Below are positions 1 through 8,207 of a stretch of DNA of 34,354 bases, piece after piece. Source of the DNA: Acidimicrobiia bacterium (GTDB taxonomy: Bacteria; Actinomycetota; Acidimicrobiia; Spongiisociales; JAENVV01); contig JAGXFS010000009.1 of NCBI GenBank assembly GCA_024637275.1, forward strand, positions 1-34,354, written 5' to 3'. A program made the position numbers and the translations under genes. Under the pieces are notes generated by a model that saw only the letters and a list, made by a program, of their open reading frames with translations, ran no database searches and was not told the DNA's origin. Each line of letters begins with the position of its first letter. Position 1 is the stretch's first letter.

Positions 1-2
1 AA

Positions 3-2177
3 CTCATCTGGCAGACTGACGAACTGCGGCTCGACCGGCCAGAGCCGATCGACGAAGCCCGATCGATCATCTTCTATTTTGACCAGCTTTTCACCGACGT
101 CATGCCAGGGCTGCTCGAGGAGTACGACGTACAAACCCGGCGGCTCGGCACGGAGCTCGATCCATACGCGACACCGATTCGGTTCGGAACCTGGGTTGGA
201 GGCGACCGGGACGGAAACCCGTACGTGACCCCGGCGGTAACGATGTCCGTGCTGGAGATCCAACACGAGCACGGACTGCGCAACCTCATCAAAGCGATCG
301 AGACCTTGTCCGCCGAACTCTCATCGTCGCTCGCCGTCCACGGTATCTCCGAAGAACTGACCGCTTCGCTGACCCACGATCGCACGCGCCTGCCGAACGT
401 TTACGAACGCTTCGGCGCTATGAACGCCTCCGAGCCCTACCGGCTCAAATGTGCCTACATCCACGAAAAGCTGCGAAACACTCGCGACGGCTTTTCTGAA
501 GGAACCCACCACCGTCCAGGAACCGCCTACGGGTCGGTCGTCGAGTTGCTGGATGATCTCTCAGTCATGCGTCGGTCGCTGCTCGATCATCATGGGACCT
601 TGATCGCTGATGGATCTTTGCTCAGGCTGATTCGCACCGCCGCCGCGTTCGGGTTCCGCCTGGCAACGATGGACATTCGCGAACACTCTTTGCGCCATCA
701 CGAGCTCCTGGCAGTCCTTTACGAACGCCTGGACGTTGACTACAACAGTGTCGCTGTCGGGGATCGGTCACAGTTCCTGGCGGACGAGTTACTGGCGAGA
801 CGCCCGCTGTCATCGCCGACGACCCTCCTGACGGAACAAACCGAAACGACCATGGAGACGTTCCGGACGATCCGCGACGCCCAGGACCGATTCGGTGCCG
901 ACGTGATCGATTCGTACATCGTTTCAATGACCCGTGACGCCGGTGATGTCTTTGCGGCCGTGGTCCTGGCACGTGAGGCGGGACTCGTGGATATCCACAG
1001 CGGCGTGGCGAGGGTCGGATTCGTGCCGCTACTCGAAACCATCGACGAGCTGCGGATTGCCGGGCAGATACTCGACGACATGTTGTCCGACCCGTCATAT
1101 CGTTCGATCGTTGCCCGACATCACGACGTCCAGGAGGTCATGCTCGGGTATTCGGATTCGAATAAGCACGGTGGCATTACCACCTCCCAATGGGAGATCT
1201 ACAAAGCCCAGCGTGACCTCCGGAATGTGGCAACCCGTCATGGGGTGCGGCTCAGGCTGTTTCATGGTCGCGGCGGAACGGTTGGACGTGGTGGCGGCCC
1301 AACCCACGCCGCCATCCTGGCGCAACCCTTTGGCACGATCGATGGGCCGGTAAAGCTCACCGAACAGGGCGAGGTCATCTCCGACAAGTACGGTCTCCCC
1401 CAACTGGCGCGCAAGAACCTCGAACTGACGCTGGCCGCGGTGCTGGAGGCTTCGACGCTGCACAAAGCTCCCCGCCGATCCCAGGACGTGCTCGACAGCT
1501 GGGATGAGGTCATGTCCGTCGTGTCCGATGCGGCCTTCAGTACCTACCGTGACCTTGTGGATGCAGAGTCACTCGTCGACTACTTCCTCTATTCGACTCC
1601 CGTCGATGAGCTCGGTGACCTCAACATCGGATCACGACCGGCCCGGCGCCGCGAGGCAAGTGGGCTGGACGGCCTCCGGGCTATTCCCTGGGTATTTGGA
1701 TGGACCCAAACCCGCCAGATCATTCCGGGATGGTTTGGCGTGGGAAGCGGGTTACGGGCCGCAAGGCAAGCCGGACACCACGACGCACTGGCGTCGATGT
1801 ACACCGATTGGTCATTCTTTTCAACGTTCCTGTCGAATGTCGAGATGACACTCGCCAAGACAGACCTGACGATTGCTGAACGATATGTGGATCTCCTCGT
1901 CAATGACGAGGCCAAGGGGTTGTTTGCTGTCATTCGAGCCGAATACGAACTGACCCTGGCTGAACTAGCCGACGTCACCCACCATGACCTCCTCGCTGAT
2001 ACACCTACCCTCGCCCGCACGTTGTCAGTTCGAGATCGGTATCTCGACCCGATCAACTATCTTCAGGTCACCCTGCTGGCCCGGTCCCGATCAGATGAGG
2101 GAGAAAATCCTCTCCTGCGGCGTGCCCTACTCCTCACGGTGAACGGTATCGCAGCCGGGTTGCGCAATACCGGATGA
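3..2177 (+). CDS. ppc: Phosphoenolpyruvate carboxylase, 5'-truncated by the window
   Basis: Carboxylates phosphoenolpyruvate with bicarbonate to oxaloacetate and Pi, a cytoplasmic anaplerotic step. The ORF is open from base 3, so the track start at 102 is only an internal Met: upstream codons read LIWQTDELR and RSIIFYFDQ, which are family sequence. The N-terminal part with the first catalytic His motif lies outside the window. Visible signatures are LATMDIREHS, the YSDSNKHGG segment, the glycine-rich active-site loop FHGRGGTVGRGGGPTH, GSRPARR, the FGWTQTRQIIPGWFG segment, and the C-terminal end NGIAAGLRNTG, which is the normal PEPC terminus. The 3' end is therefore intact. The next gene, upp, starts 52 bases later in the same direction but seems to have its own promoter. 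Confidence 0.97.
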   Translation, partial: LIWQTDELRLDRPEPIDEARSIIFYFDQLFTDVMPGLLEEYDVQTRRLGTELDPYATPIRFGTWVGGDRDGNPYVTPAVTMSVLEIQHEHGLRNLIKAIETLSAELSSSLAVHGISEELTASLTHDRTRLPNVYERFGAMNASEPYRLKCAYIHEKLRNTRDGFSEGTHHRPGTAYGSVVELLDDLSVMRRSLLDHHGTLIADGSLLRLIRTAAAFGFRLATMDIREHSLRHHELLAVLYERLDVDYNSVAVGDRSQFLADELLARRPLSSPTTLLTEQTETTMETFRTIRDAQDRFGADVIDSYIVSMTRDAGDVFAAVVLAREAGLVDIHSGVARVGFVPLLETIDELRIAGQILDDMLSDPSYRSIVARHHDVQEVMLGYSDSNKHGGITTSQWEIYKAQRDLRNVATRHGVRLRLFHGRGGTVGRGGGPTHAAILAQPFGTIDGPVKLTEQGEVISDKYGLPQLARKNLELTLAAVLEASTLHKAPRRSQDVLDSWDEVMSVVSDAAFSTYRDLVDAESLVDYFLYSTPVDELGDLNIGSRPARRREASGLDGLRAIPWVFGWTQTRQIIPGWFGVGSGLRAARQAGHHDALASMYTDWSFFSTFLSNVEMTLAKTDLTIAERYVDLLVNDEAKGLFAVIRAEYELTLAELADVTHHDLLADTPTLARTLSVRDRYLDPINYLQVTLLARSRSDEGENPLLRRALLLTVNGIAAGLRNTG

Positions 2178-2215
2178 AACTCCCACCGGCGGCGCCCTCC
2201 GCTGGAGCACACCGT

Positions 2216-2221
2216 TACTAT
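2216..2221 (+). promoter_or_regulatory. Putative -10 element of a leaderless upp promoter
   Basis: TACTAT lies 8 bases before the upp ATG, and no Shine-Dalgarno sequence occurs in between (cgggcacc). This geometry would start transcription at or next to the ATG. Leaderless genes are common in actinobacteria. No convincing -35 is visible, so this is inference from position only. Confidence 0.4.
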
Positions 2222-2229
2222 CGGGCACC

Positions 2230-2850
2230 ATGAGCCTTACCGTCGTCGACAATCCCATCACGAACCACTACCTAGCGATCCTGCGCTCGCGTCACTCGAA
2301 CTCGGAGACCTTCCGATCTGCGGCGCGACGCGTCGCGCTATCGCTCGTCCATGAGGCAGCCAGGGGCTTGCTCGAGGACGACATTGAGGTAGAAACGCCG
2401 CTAGAGGGGACTACTGGCAAACGGATCTCGCAAGGCATTGTGGCTGTCCCGGTTTTGCGCTCAGGCCTCGGCATGATTGACGCCGTTCTCGCCTTGCTCC
2501 CCAATGTTTCCGTCGGATACGTGGGCGTGGCCCGCGACGAAGTCACCATCAAGCCGGAGGAGTATTACATCAAGCTCCCGGACATGGCAGGAAAAAAAGT
2601 ATTGGTCCTCGAGCCGATGCTGGCAACGGGCGGATCGCTGGCGTACGCGATCGCCCGGATCAAGGATCGGGGCGGCGAAGACATCACCGCCATCTGCGTC
2701 ATTGCATCTCCGGCGGGCGTGGACCGACTTCAGGAGGAGCACCCTGATGTAGACATCGTCGTTGCCTCTGTCGATCGCGATCTCGACTACCGATACTACA
2801 TCCGTCCTGGTCTCGGCGACATGGGGGATCGTCTGTTCGGCACGGTGTGA
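2230..2850 (+). CDS. upp: Uracil phosphoribosyltransferase
   Basis: Converts uracil and PRPP to UMP in pyrimidine salvage, in the cytoplasm. The 206-aa length is the usual family size. The PRPP-binding loop is seen as EPMLATGGS at about residues 128-136, with the family strand VAVPVLRSGLGM before it and the uracil-binding end YRYYIRPGLGDMGDR near the C-terminus. The ATG at 2230 gives a full-length protein, but no ribosome binding site precedes it. The ATL gene begins 4 bases after the stop, so the two are probably cotranscribed. Other salvage genes (deoB, deoA/pdp, cdd) lie elsewhere in the window. Confidence 0.96.
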   Translation: MSLTVVDNPITNHYLAILRSRHSNSETFRSAARRVALSLVHEAARGLLEDDIEVETPLEGTTGKRISQGIVAVPVLRSGLGMIDAVLALLPNVSVGYVGVARDEVTIKPEEYYIKLPDMAGKKVLVLEPMLATGGSLAYAIARIKDRGGEDITAICVIASPAGVDRLQEEHPDVDIVVASVDRDLDYRYYIRPGLGDMGDRLFGTV

Positions 2851-2854
2851 GTCG

Positions 2855-3139
2855 ATGCCAAACGAGACCGAGGGCTTCGCGACAGCTGTCCGGGCAGTTC
2901 TCACTGCGCTCCAACCGGGCGATGTGGTTACCTACGGCGAAGTCGCCACCGAAGCCGGCTATCCCGGTGCAGCTCGAGCAGTCGGCAATATCCTGAAGGA
3001 CTCCGAAGGTCTGCCTTGGTGGCGGGTGGTCAACGCGGCCGGCCGACTGGTGCCGGGCCATGAGCGCGAACACGCTCAGCTCCTCCGCTCGGAAGGTATC
3101 ACCGTGAGCGATGGAAAGGTTTTCCGAAAGAGGGCCTAG
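2855..3139 (+). CDS. Alkyltransferase-like (ATL) DNA-binding protein, MGMT-fold
   Basis: A 94-aa protein made only of the C-terminal DNA-binding domain of O6-alkylguanine-DNA alkyltransferases. TYGEVA (Tyr27) and ARAVGNIL (Arg41) correspond to the base-flipping Tyr and the Arg finger. Where true alkyltransferases have PCHRV with the acceptor Cys, this protein has PWWRVV (residues 54-59), so it cannot accept alkyl groups. Known ATL proteins bind alkylated bases and hand them to nucleotide excision repair, and I infer the same role here. The track start at 2762 would overlap upp by 89 bases. The ATG at 2855, just after the upp stop, gives the family N-terminus. The 3' end overlaps the convergent ATPase gene by 3 bases. 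Confidence 0.88.
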   Translation: MPNETEGFATAVRAVLTALQPGDVVTYGEVATEAGYPGAARAVGNILKDSEGLPWWRVVNAAGRLVPGHEREHAQLLRSEGITVSDGKVFRKRA

Positions 3140-3747
3140 CCAGGCGGTAGATCGCTGTCGTTAACGCGACTCGCCACCCAGCTGTGCAAAAGGTCACCTG
3201 CCACCCGCCAGGACGCACCAGACTCAGCCAGAACCTCATCAATGGGTGGCTTCCCTAGCACCGCTTCAGCCTGCACAGGATCGGCGACGACCGCTTCGAT
3301 CTTCCGTTGGACCCAGGTCGCGAGCTGATCATGGTCGAGCCGATCAAGTCGGACAACTGCCGTCGTCATATGCGCGGCCAGGGCCGAGCCCGCCAGGTTG
3401 CGGTGGGTTCCGACAACCACCCTGATCGAACGAAGCTGGGCGGCTAGCAAAGCGCGCCGGACCACTACTCTCGGCAAACGGTCGGCCTCGTCCCAAAATA
3501 CGATCGGAGATTGGATCGGTACCGGACGCCACCGGGCCCGCCCCTGCTCGACGTAGTGATAGGTTCCGCCGTGCAATTGCTGCCACTGCTTCAGGAGCGT
3601 GGTCTTGCCGGCCCCTCGTTCCCCTGCCACCTGAACGAAATCGGCCGCCGGGAGTTCAATGCCGCGCTCCATCGAGACGACCAGATCTGGCCCATCGGCT
3701 ACAAACGGATTCCTCGACAGTCCTGATCGTTCATAGGCCGAAGGCAT
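3136..3747 (-). CDS. Small P-loop ATPase, ExeA/TniB-like
   Basis: A 203-aa ATPase with Walker A GERGAGKTT at residues 42-50 and Walker B IVFWDEAD around 82-89, followed by VVGTHRN, where AAA-type ATPases carry a sensor polar residue. The opening GLSRNPF and the compact size recall ExeA/GspA- and TniB-like ATPases, but there is no adjacent transposase or secretion gene. It is the last gene of a three-gene minus-strand operon. The upstream arrestin-like gene ends 5 bases before its ATG. The protein may energise or regulate the membrane partner at the head of the operon, which is inference. Its C-terminal residues are encoded over the end of the convergent ATL gene. The exact family is uncertain. 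Confidence 0.75.
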   Translation of the reverse strand: MPSAYERSGLSRNPFVADGPDLVVSMERGIELPAADFVQVAGERGAGKTTLLKQWQQLHGGTYHYVEQGRARWRPVPIQSPIVFWDEADRLPRVVVRRALLAAQLRSIRVVVGTHRNLAGSALAAHMTTAVVRLDRLDHDQLATWVQRKIEAVVADPVQAEAVLGKPPIDEVLAESGASWRVAGDLLHSWVASRVNDSDLPPG

Positions 3748-3752
3748 GCCGG

Positions 3753-4103
3753 TCAGGAATCGACGCGAAATCGGGCGGTGGCGTCGATGTCCTTGGCCCA
3801 GGCCAGGTACAACCGGACCTCCACGACCCAGACGATCCGAAGGATCTTGCCATCGTACGACGGAGGAGCGTCTGAGGGAATCTGCAGGGTGAAATCCAGT
3901 CGATCGGGTGTACCGAACTCCGACTCGCCAACGTCAAGTGACGCTTCACCAAAGTATTCGTCATCGCGATCGCCCCTCCCCTCGGTCATCCAGCCCACCC
4001 GGGCCGAAACCCGGTCGGGGGCCTTGTCGGTGTCCGAGGTGGCCGAACCCGAGACGGCGTGGCCAAGCCGAACCTGATTCTGGGTGAGATGTATGTCAAT
4101 CAT
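3753..4103 (-). CDS. Soluble arrestin-like (Spo0M-type) beta-sandwich protein, function unknown
   Basis: A 116-aa protein with no signal peptide or membrane segment, predicted to be mostly beta strands. The segment FTLQIPSDAPPSYDG, followed by hydrophobic strand IVWVVEVRLYL, resembles the second half of arrestin-like and Spo0M-type domains, where a P-x-D-x-P-x-S turn precedes a long strand. The same pattern occurs at the end of its neighbour (FDIPPDVPQSFH then IEWWVFVE). The start codon overlaps the stop of the upstream membrane-protein gene (ATGA), so translation is probably coupled and the two proteins may pair as two lobes of a sandwich. The family assignment is from pattern memory. No enzymatic motif is visible. 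Confidence 0.68.
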   Translation of the reverse strand: MIDIHLTQNQVRLGHAVSGSATSDTDKAPDRVSARVGWMTEGRGDRDDEYFGEASLDVGESEFGTPDRLDFTLQIPSDAPPSYDGKILRIVWVVEVRLYLAWAKDIDATARFRVDS

Positions 4104-4738
4104 CGACTGACCTGCACCTTGAACGACGAACCGTCAATCGCCGAACTGGCAGTCGAGGGCTCTACGAAAACCCACCATTCAATCTGATTGTTGCGGGCAT
4201 GGAATGATTGCGGAACATCCGGGGGGATATCAAACCTCAGTTCTGCCACCAGCGCTCCGGGGGTCGTAAGGACGTGAACCTCGATCGGAAACCTGGCGAT
4301 TTCTTCGGTGACGGTGTGCGTATCGGTGCCCTGTTGGTAACGGGCCACCTCGAGGACTTTGGCGTAGGCGCCCACCGCGTCGACGGCCGGACCCGTGCCG
4401 CGGTGACCGGATCGCCGATGCGTCAACCGGGCGGTTGTACCACGCTGCAGAGGCCATTCGGGAGCGGTGAGCTGCCCGGGACTGAGTCGCCGGATACGCC
4501 AGAGACCAACCAACGGGATGATGAACAGAGCGAGACCAACAAGGATAAAGGGTGTCGCAAATACCCGGTTAAAGAGCGAGTCCTCAATCGTGAAGACGAA
4601 GACCCCGCCGCCTGCAAACACCAATCCGAACAACATGCCAACGAGATGGGAGGAAACCTTGTCCCCACGGTCGGTCAGCACATAGCCGTCAATCGTCTGT
4701 TCGGGTTTTGGGGGGCGATCCGAATCGACTTGCACCAT
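4100..4738 (-). CDS. Two-pass membrane protein with cytoplasmic arrestin-like domain
   Basis: A 212-aa protein and first gene of the operon. Two hydrophobic segments (about residues 31-50 and 61-80) form a hairpin. The flanking RIRR after the second suggests a cytoplasmic C-terminal domain by the positive-inside rule. Residues 90-212 are beta-rich and include ARYQQGTDTHTVTEE and LRFDIPPDVPQSFH-NNQIEWWVFVE. These resemble arrestin-like domains in uncharacterised actinobacterial membrane proteins. It is divergent from deoB across a 98-base gap that holds direct repeats. No catalytic motif is visible. I infer that it recruits the soluble arrestin-like protein and possibly the ATPase encoded behind it. 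Confidence 0.68.
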   Translation of the reverse strand: MVQVDSDRPPKPEQTIDGYVLTDRGDKVSSHLVGMLFGLVFAGGGVFVFTIEDSLFNRVFATPFILVGLALFIIPLVGLWRIRRLSPGQLTAPEWPLQRGTTARLTHRRSGHRGTGPAVDAVGAYAKVLEVARYQQGTDTHTVTEEIARFPIEVHVLTTPGALVAELRFDIPPDVPQSFHARNNQIEWWVFVEPSTASSAIDGSSFKVQVSR

Positions 4739-4747
4739 CCCATCGTA

Positions 4748-4801
4748 GAGGTGATTGGTTTCACCGGCCGCCGCACCACAGTCGCGGAGGTGACGGGTTT
4801 C
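4748..4801. repeat. Direct repeat pair in the divergent deoB/arrestin-operon promoter region
   Basis: GAGGTGATTGGTTTC (4748-4762) and GAGGTGACGGGTTTC (4787-4801) agree at 13 of 15 positions and start 39 bases apart. The first copy also contains the inverted repeat GGTGA-N6-TCACC (4750-4765). Placement between divergent genes suggests operator sites for a regulator of one or both operons. No regulator is identified. Confidence 0.4.
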
Positions 4802-4821
4802 CTTGAGTAGGCTCGACGATC

Positions 4822-4828
4822 AGGAGGA
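4822..4828 (+). promoter_or_regulatory. Strong Shine-Dalgarno deciding the TTG start of deoB
   Basis: AGGAGGA lies 8 bases upstream of the TTG at 4837. No ATG or GTG is available at a suitable distance, and family homology (KRAIIIVMDSCGAG) begins right after the TTG. The next in-frame ATG would remove the metal-binding first strand. Confidence 0.75.
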
Positions 4829-4836
4829 CACACACC

Positions 4837-6003
4837 TTGAAACGAGCCATCATCATCGTCATGGATTCTTGCGGAGCCGGAGAGGCTCCGGATGCCGCCG
4901 ACTACGGAGACAGCGGCTCGGACACCCTCGGCCACACAGCACAGGCGGTCGGAGGATTCGACCTACCCAACTTCAGCGCCGCCGGACTCGGCAACCTGCA
5001 CGGCAACCTTCTGGGAATGCCTCCGGTAGACCAGCCCTCGATGGGATATGGGCGCCTCGCCGAGGCGTCAGCCGCCAAGGACTCCACGACCGGCCATTGG
5101 GAGCTGGCAGGGATAATCACCGAAACGCCGTTCCGTACTTTCACGGATACCGGGTTCCCCGACGAGCTTGTCCATGCCATCGAAGAAGAGACCGGATATA
5201 CCTTCATCGGCAATTACGCCGCATCGGGAACCGTCATCATCGAGGAGCTAGGACCTCGCCACCTTGAGTCTGGCGAGCTGATTCTTTATACATCGGCCGA
5301 CTCGGTCTTCCAGATCGCCGCCCACGAAGACATCGCTCCGATCGACGAGTTGTACCGGATCTGCGAGGTCGCCCGTAAACACTGCGATCGATACTCGATC
5401 GGCCGGGTCATCGCCCGACCCTTCATCGGACGGCCCGGGGAATTCCAACGTACCTACAAACGCCACGACTACGCCATGCCCCCACATTCGGACACCCTTC
5501 TGGACCATGCCAAAGCAGCCGGACTCGCCGTTCACGGGATCGGCAAGATCAACGACCTGTTCGCCGGGCGGGGCTTGACTGAAGTCGTGAAGACCGAAGG
5601 AGACACCGACGGACTTGACCGCACCATCGAAGCTATGGGAACGGTCGGCTCCGGAGTGATCTTCACGAATTTGGTCGACCTGGACATGGTCTACGGCCAC
5701 CGCGAAAACCCCGATGGCTACTACGAAGGCCTCAAAGTGATTGACCGATACCTGCCGCGACTGGTGGCGGCGATGGGCCCCGAGGACATACTGGTGATGT
5801 CTGCCGATCATGGGAACGACCCGACCGACGGGTCGACCGACCACACTCGTGAGTTCGTACCGCTTCTCGTCGCAGGCCTCGATGCAGCAGGGGTCAGCCT
5901 GGGAGATCGCGACCAATACAGCGACGTGGCTGCCACGCTGGCCGAATGGCTGGAACTCCCCGCACCGCAATGCGGCGTCTCGTTTCTGGGAGACGTCCGA
6001 TGA
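4837..6003 (+). CDS. deoB: Phosphopentomutase
   Basis: Interconverts (deoxy)ribose 1-phosphate and 5-phosphate, linking nucleoside phosphorolysis to central metabolism. The 388-aa length is normal. As a member of the alkaline phosphatase superfamily it shows Asp10 in VMDSCGAG, the active-site Thr in KDSTTGHWE (about residues 81-89), and the metal-binding ADHGNDPTDG near residue 323. The start is TTG, supported by AGGAGG. Its stop overlaps the ATG of the phosphorylase gene (ATGA), so the two form a translationally coupled operon in which the phosphorylase delivers the pentose 1-phosphate that this enzyme isomerises. Confidence 0.96.
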   Translation: MKRAIIIVMDSCGAGEAPDAADYGDSGSDTLGHTAQAVGGFDLPNFSAAGLGNLHGNLLGMPPVDQPSMGYGRLAEASAAKDSTTGHWELAGIITETPFRTFTDTGFPDELVHAIEEETGYTFIGNYAASGTVIIEELGPRHLESGELILYTSADSVFQIAAHEDIAPIDELYRICEVARKHCDRYSIGRVIARPFIGRPGEFQRTYKRHDYAMPPHSDTLLDHAKAAGLAVHGIGKINDLFAGRGLTEVVKTEGDTDGLDRTIEAMGTVGSGVIFTNLVDLDMVYGHRENPDGYYEGLKVIDRYLPRLVAAMGPEDILVMSADHGNDPTDGSTDHTREFVPLLVAGLDAAGVSLGDRDQYSDVAATLAEWLELPAPQCGVSFLGDVR

Positions 6004-7304
6004 CTGCCGTAGAACTCATCGAGAAGAAGCGTGATGGCGACACGCTGACGGCCAATGAGATCCGATGGCTCATCGACGCCTACACCAAAGGGGTGGTGAA
6101 GGACTATCAGATGGCAGCCATGACGATGGCGGTATTCCTGAACGGACTCACTGCCGAGGAATTGGCCGTCTGGACCGACGCCATGATGCATTCCGGCGAT
6201 GTCCTCGACCTCGATATGATCGCGAAGCCGAAGGTAGACAAGCACTCAACAGGCGGCGTCGGCGACAAGGTTTCGATACCCCTCGTACCGATGGTTGCCG
6301 CCTGCGGCGTGGCGATCCCCATGATTTCGGGGCGCGGCCTCGGCCACACGGGCGGTACGCTCGACAAATTGGAGTCGATTCCCGGTTTCACGACCAACCT
6401 GGATCGGGAACGGTTCACATCGATTCTTGAACAGTACGGACTCGTGTTGGCCGGCCAATCCAAATCGCTCGTGCCGGCAGATCGGAAACTGTATGCATTG
6501 CGAGATTCAACCGGCACAGTTCCCTCTATCCCACTCATTTCATCGTCAATCATGTCAAAGAAGCTGGCGGAAGATCTCGATGGGTTGGTTCTCGACGTCA
6601 AAGTCGGTATTGGAGCGTTCATGAAGGACGAAGCCTCGGCCCGGACACTGGCCAAGACGATGGTCGGGATCGGATCAGCGCATGGAACCACCACGGTGGC
6701 CTACCTCACGAGGATGGACGAACCACTCGGGCTCGAAGTGGGGAACGCCTCCGAGATCATCGAATCGATCGCGGTCTTGCGTGGTGATGGTCCGGCTGAT
6801 TTGACCGAAGTCACCATGGTCCTTGCCGCAGAAATGCTCGTCCTGGGTGGCATCGAGGGCTCCCTGGAGACGGCCAACAAGCGACTGGCGCAGGTGATCG
6901 CCTCCGGTGAAGCGCTGGAACTCTTCGGCCAGGTAATCGAGGCTCAAGGCGGCAACCGCGACGTGATCGATGACCCCTCGCTGCTCCCGAAGGCCAGCCA
7001 CCGGTTTGAGGTCAAAGCCCCCGCCTCAGGATACGTCAGGGCAGTCAACGCCCTGGCTGTCGGCCGGGCAGCGATGAGCCTTGGCGCCGGCCGGGAGACG
7101 AAGGACCAGAAAGTTGATCCAGGAGTAGGCATCACGCTGCACGCCAAAACCGGGGATTCGGTCGAACAGGGCGCACCTCTGGCGACGCTGGCCTTCAATG
7201 ACCACGACCGCGTCGAAGCTGCGCTCGCTTTGCTTCGAGAAGCCTGGGAGATCGGTGAAGCACTAACTCCCCAGGAGTTAATCATCGATCGGATCGACGG
7301 GTAA
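6000..7304 (+). CDS. deoA: Thymidine / pyrimidine-nucleoside phosphorylase
   Basis: Phosphorolyses pyrimidine (deoxy)nucleosides to the base and (deoxy)ribose 1-phosphate. The signature KHSTGGVGDK is at residues 81-90, followed by SGRGLGHTGGTLDKLESIPG, both characteristic of the thymidine phosphorylase/Pdp family. The C-terminal domain (ASGYVRAVNALAVG ... GITLHAKTGDSV) is the usual alpha/beta lobe. The length with the ATG at 6000 is 434 aa, close to Bacillus-type Pdp. The track start at 5946 lies inside deoB and is rejected in favour of the ATGA junction. Sequence alone does not settle strict thymidine versus broad pyrimidine specificity, so pdp is an equally fair symbol. Confidence 0.95.
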   Translation: MTAVELIEKKRDGDTLTANEIRWLIDAYTKGVVKDYQMAAMTMAVFLNGLTAEELAVWTDAMMHSGDVLDLDMIAKPKVDKHSTGGVGDKVSIPLVPMVAACGVAIPMISGRGLGHTGGTLDKLESIPGFTTNLDRERFTSILEQYGLVLAGQSKSLVPADRKLYALRDSTGTVPSIPLISSSIMSKKLAEDLDGLVLDVKVGIGAFMKDEASARTLAKTMVGIGSAHGTTTVAYLTRMDEPLGLEVGNASEIIESIAVLRGDGPADLTEVTMVLAAEMLVLGGIEGSLETANKRLAQVIASGEALELFGQVIEAQGGNRDVIDDPSLLPKASHRFEVKAPASGYVRAVNALAVGRAAMSLGAGRETKDQKVDPGVGITLHAKTGDSVEQGAPLATLAFNDHDRVEAALALLREAWEIGEALTPQELIIDRIDG

Positions 7305-7446
7305 CTCGCACTCGGTCGAGTCCAGACCAGCCCTTCAGACCAAGAAAGTACCGCTGCAGAATCGCTGTAATGGACCTACCCAGGATTCCACAACTGCGTG
7401 AACAGCCGTTAACATCGACGCCAGTACACCATTACAAGGAGCTCGC

Positions 7447-8205
7447 ATGAAGATCGCAGTTTGCGTGAAGCAGATCCCCGATCCAGCCTCCCCGTATGAA
7501 CTGGACCCAACTACCTACAACCTGATACGTCCGAACGAGCAGGTCCTCGATGACACGGACCGTTACGGCGTTGAGGTTGGGCTCCAGATTGCCGGCGACA
7601 CCGACGGAACGGTCACCCTGGTATCGATGGGACCGTCCGGAAACCTCAACGGCATTCGCCAGGCGCTGGCGATGGGGGCTGACGGAGCGATCCTGGTCGA
7701 CGACGAGGCGCTCAAGGGATCAGATTCGCTGACCACCGCCAAGATCCTGGCTGCGGCGATCGCACCGGAGTCGTTCGATATCGTCATCGCCGGCACCGAG
7801 TCGACCGATGGATACTCGGGAATACTCCCCCAGCAACTCGCCGAACTCCTCGGCGTGCCGGCGTTGACCTATGCCAAGAAGATCGACGTGGATGGCTCCA
7901 CCGTTCGCATCAACCGCCAGACGGCCACGGGCTTCGATACCATCGAAGCACCCACTCCGGTTCTCGTTTCGGTGACGGCCGGGGTTGTCGAGCCTCGCTA
8001 TCCGACCTTCAAAGGCATTATGGATGCCAAGAAGAAGCCGGTTGACACTAAGACGGCTGGCGACCTGGGCGTCGATATCCAGGTCGATCAGCGAATCGTG
8101 ATGGTGGTTCCGGCTCCGTCGAGGTCCGGAGGCCAGGTCATAGTCGATGAGGGTGACGGCCACGAGAAGATCGTTGCCATGCTCGAACAAGCGAAGGTGA
8201 TTTAG
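7447..8205 (+). CDS. etfB: Electron transfer flavoprotein, beta subunit
   Basis: The beta subunit of the heterodimeric ETF, which carries electrons from acyl-CoA and related dehydrogenases to the respiratory chain. The 252-aa length and the start MKIAVCVKQIPDP are typical. VEPRYPTFKGIMDAKKKP matches the family segment near the AMP site. AAGGAG 5 bases before the ATG is a good ribosome binding site. The 142-base gap after deoA presumably holds the promoter. I saw no clear -35/-10 or terminator in it. etfA follows 2 bases after the stop, the usual paired arrangement. Confidence 0.96.
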   Translation: MKIAVCVKQIPDPASPYELDPTTYNLIRPNEQVLDDTDRYGVEVGLQIAGDTDGTVTLVSMGPSGNLNGIRQALAMGADGAILVDDEALKGSDSLTTAKILAAAIAPESFDIVIAGTESTDGYSGILPQQLAELLGVPALTYAKKIDVDGSTVRINRQTATGFDTIEAPTPVLVSVTAGVVEPRYPTFKGIMDAKKKPVDTKTAGDLGVDIQVDQRIVMVVPAPSRSGGQVIVDEGDGHEKIVAMLEQAKVI

Positions 8206-8207
8206 CC

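Noticed and set aside
934-1848. Overlapping plus- and minus-strand ORFs inside ppc
   Set aside because: They are frame shadows of a gene with clear PEPC motifs throughout.
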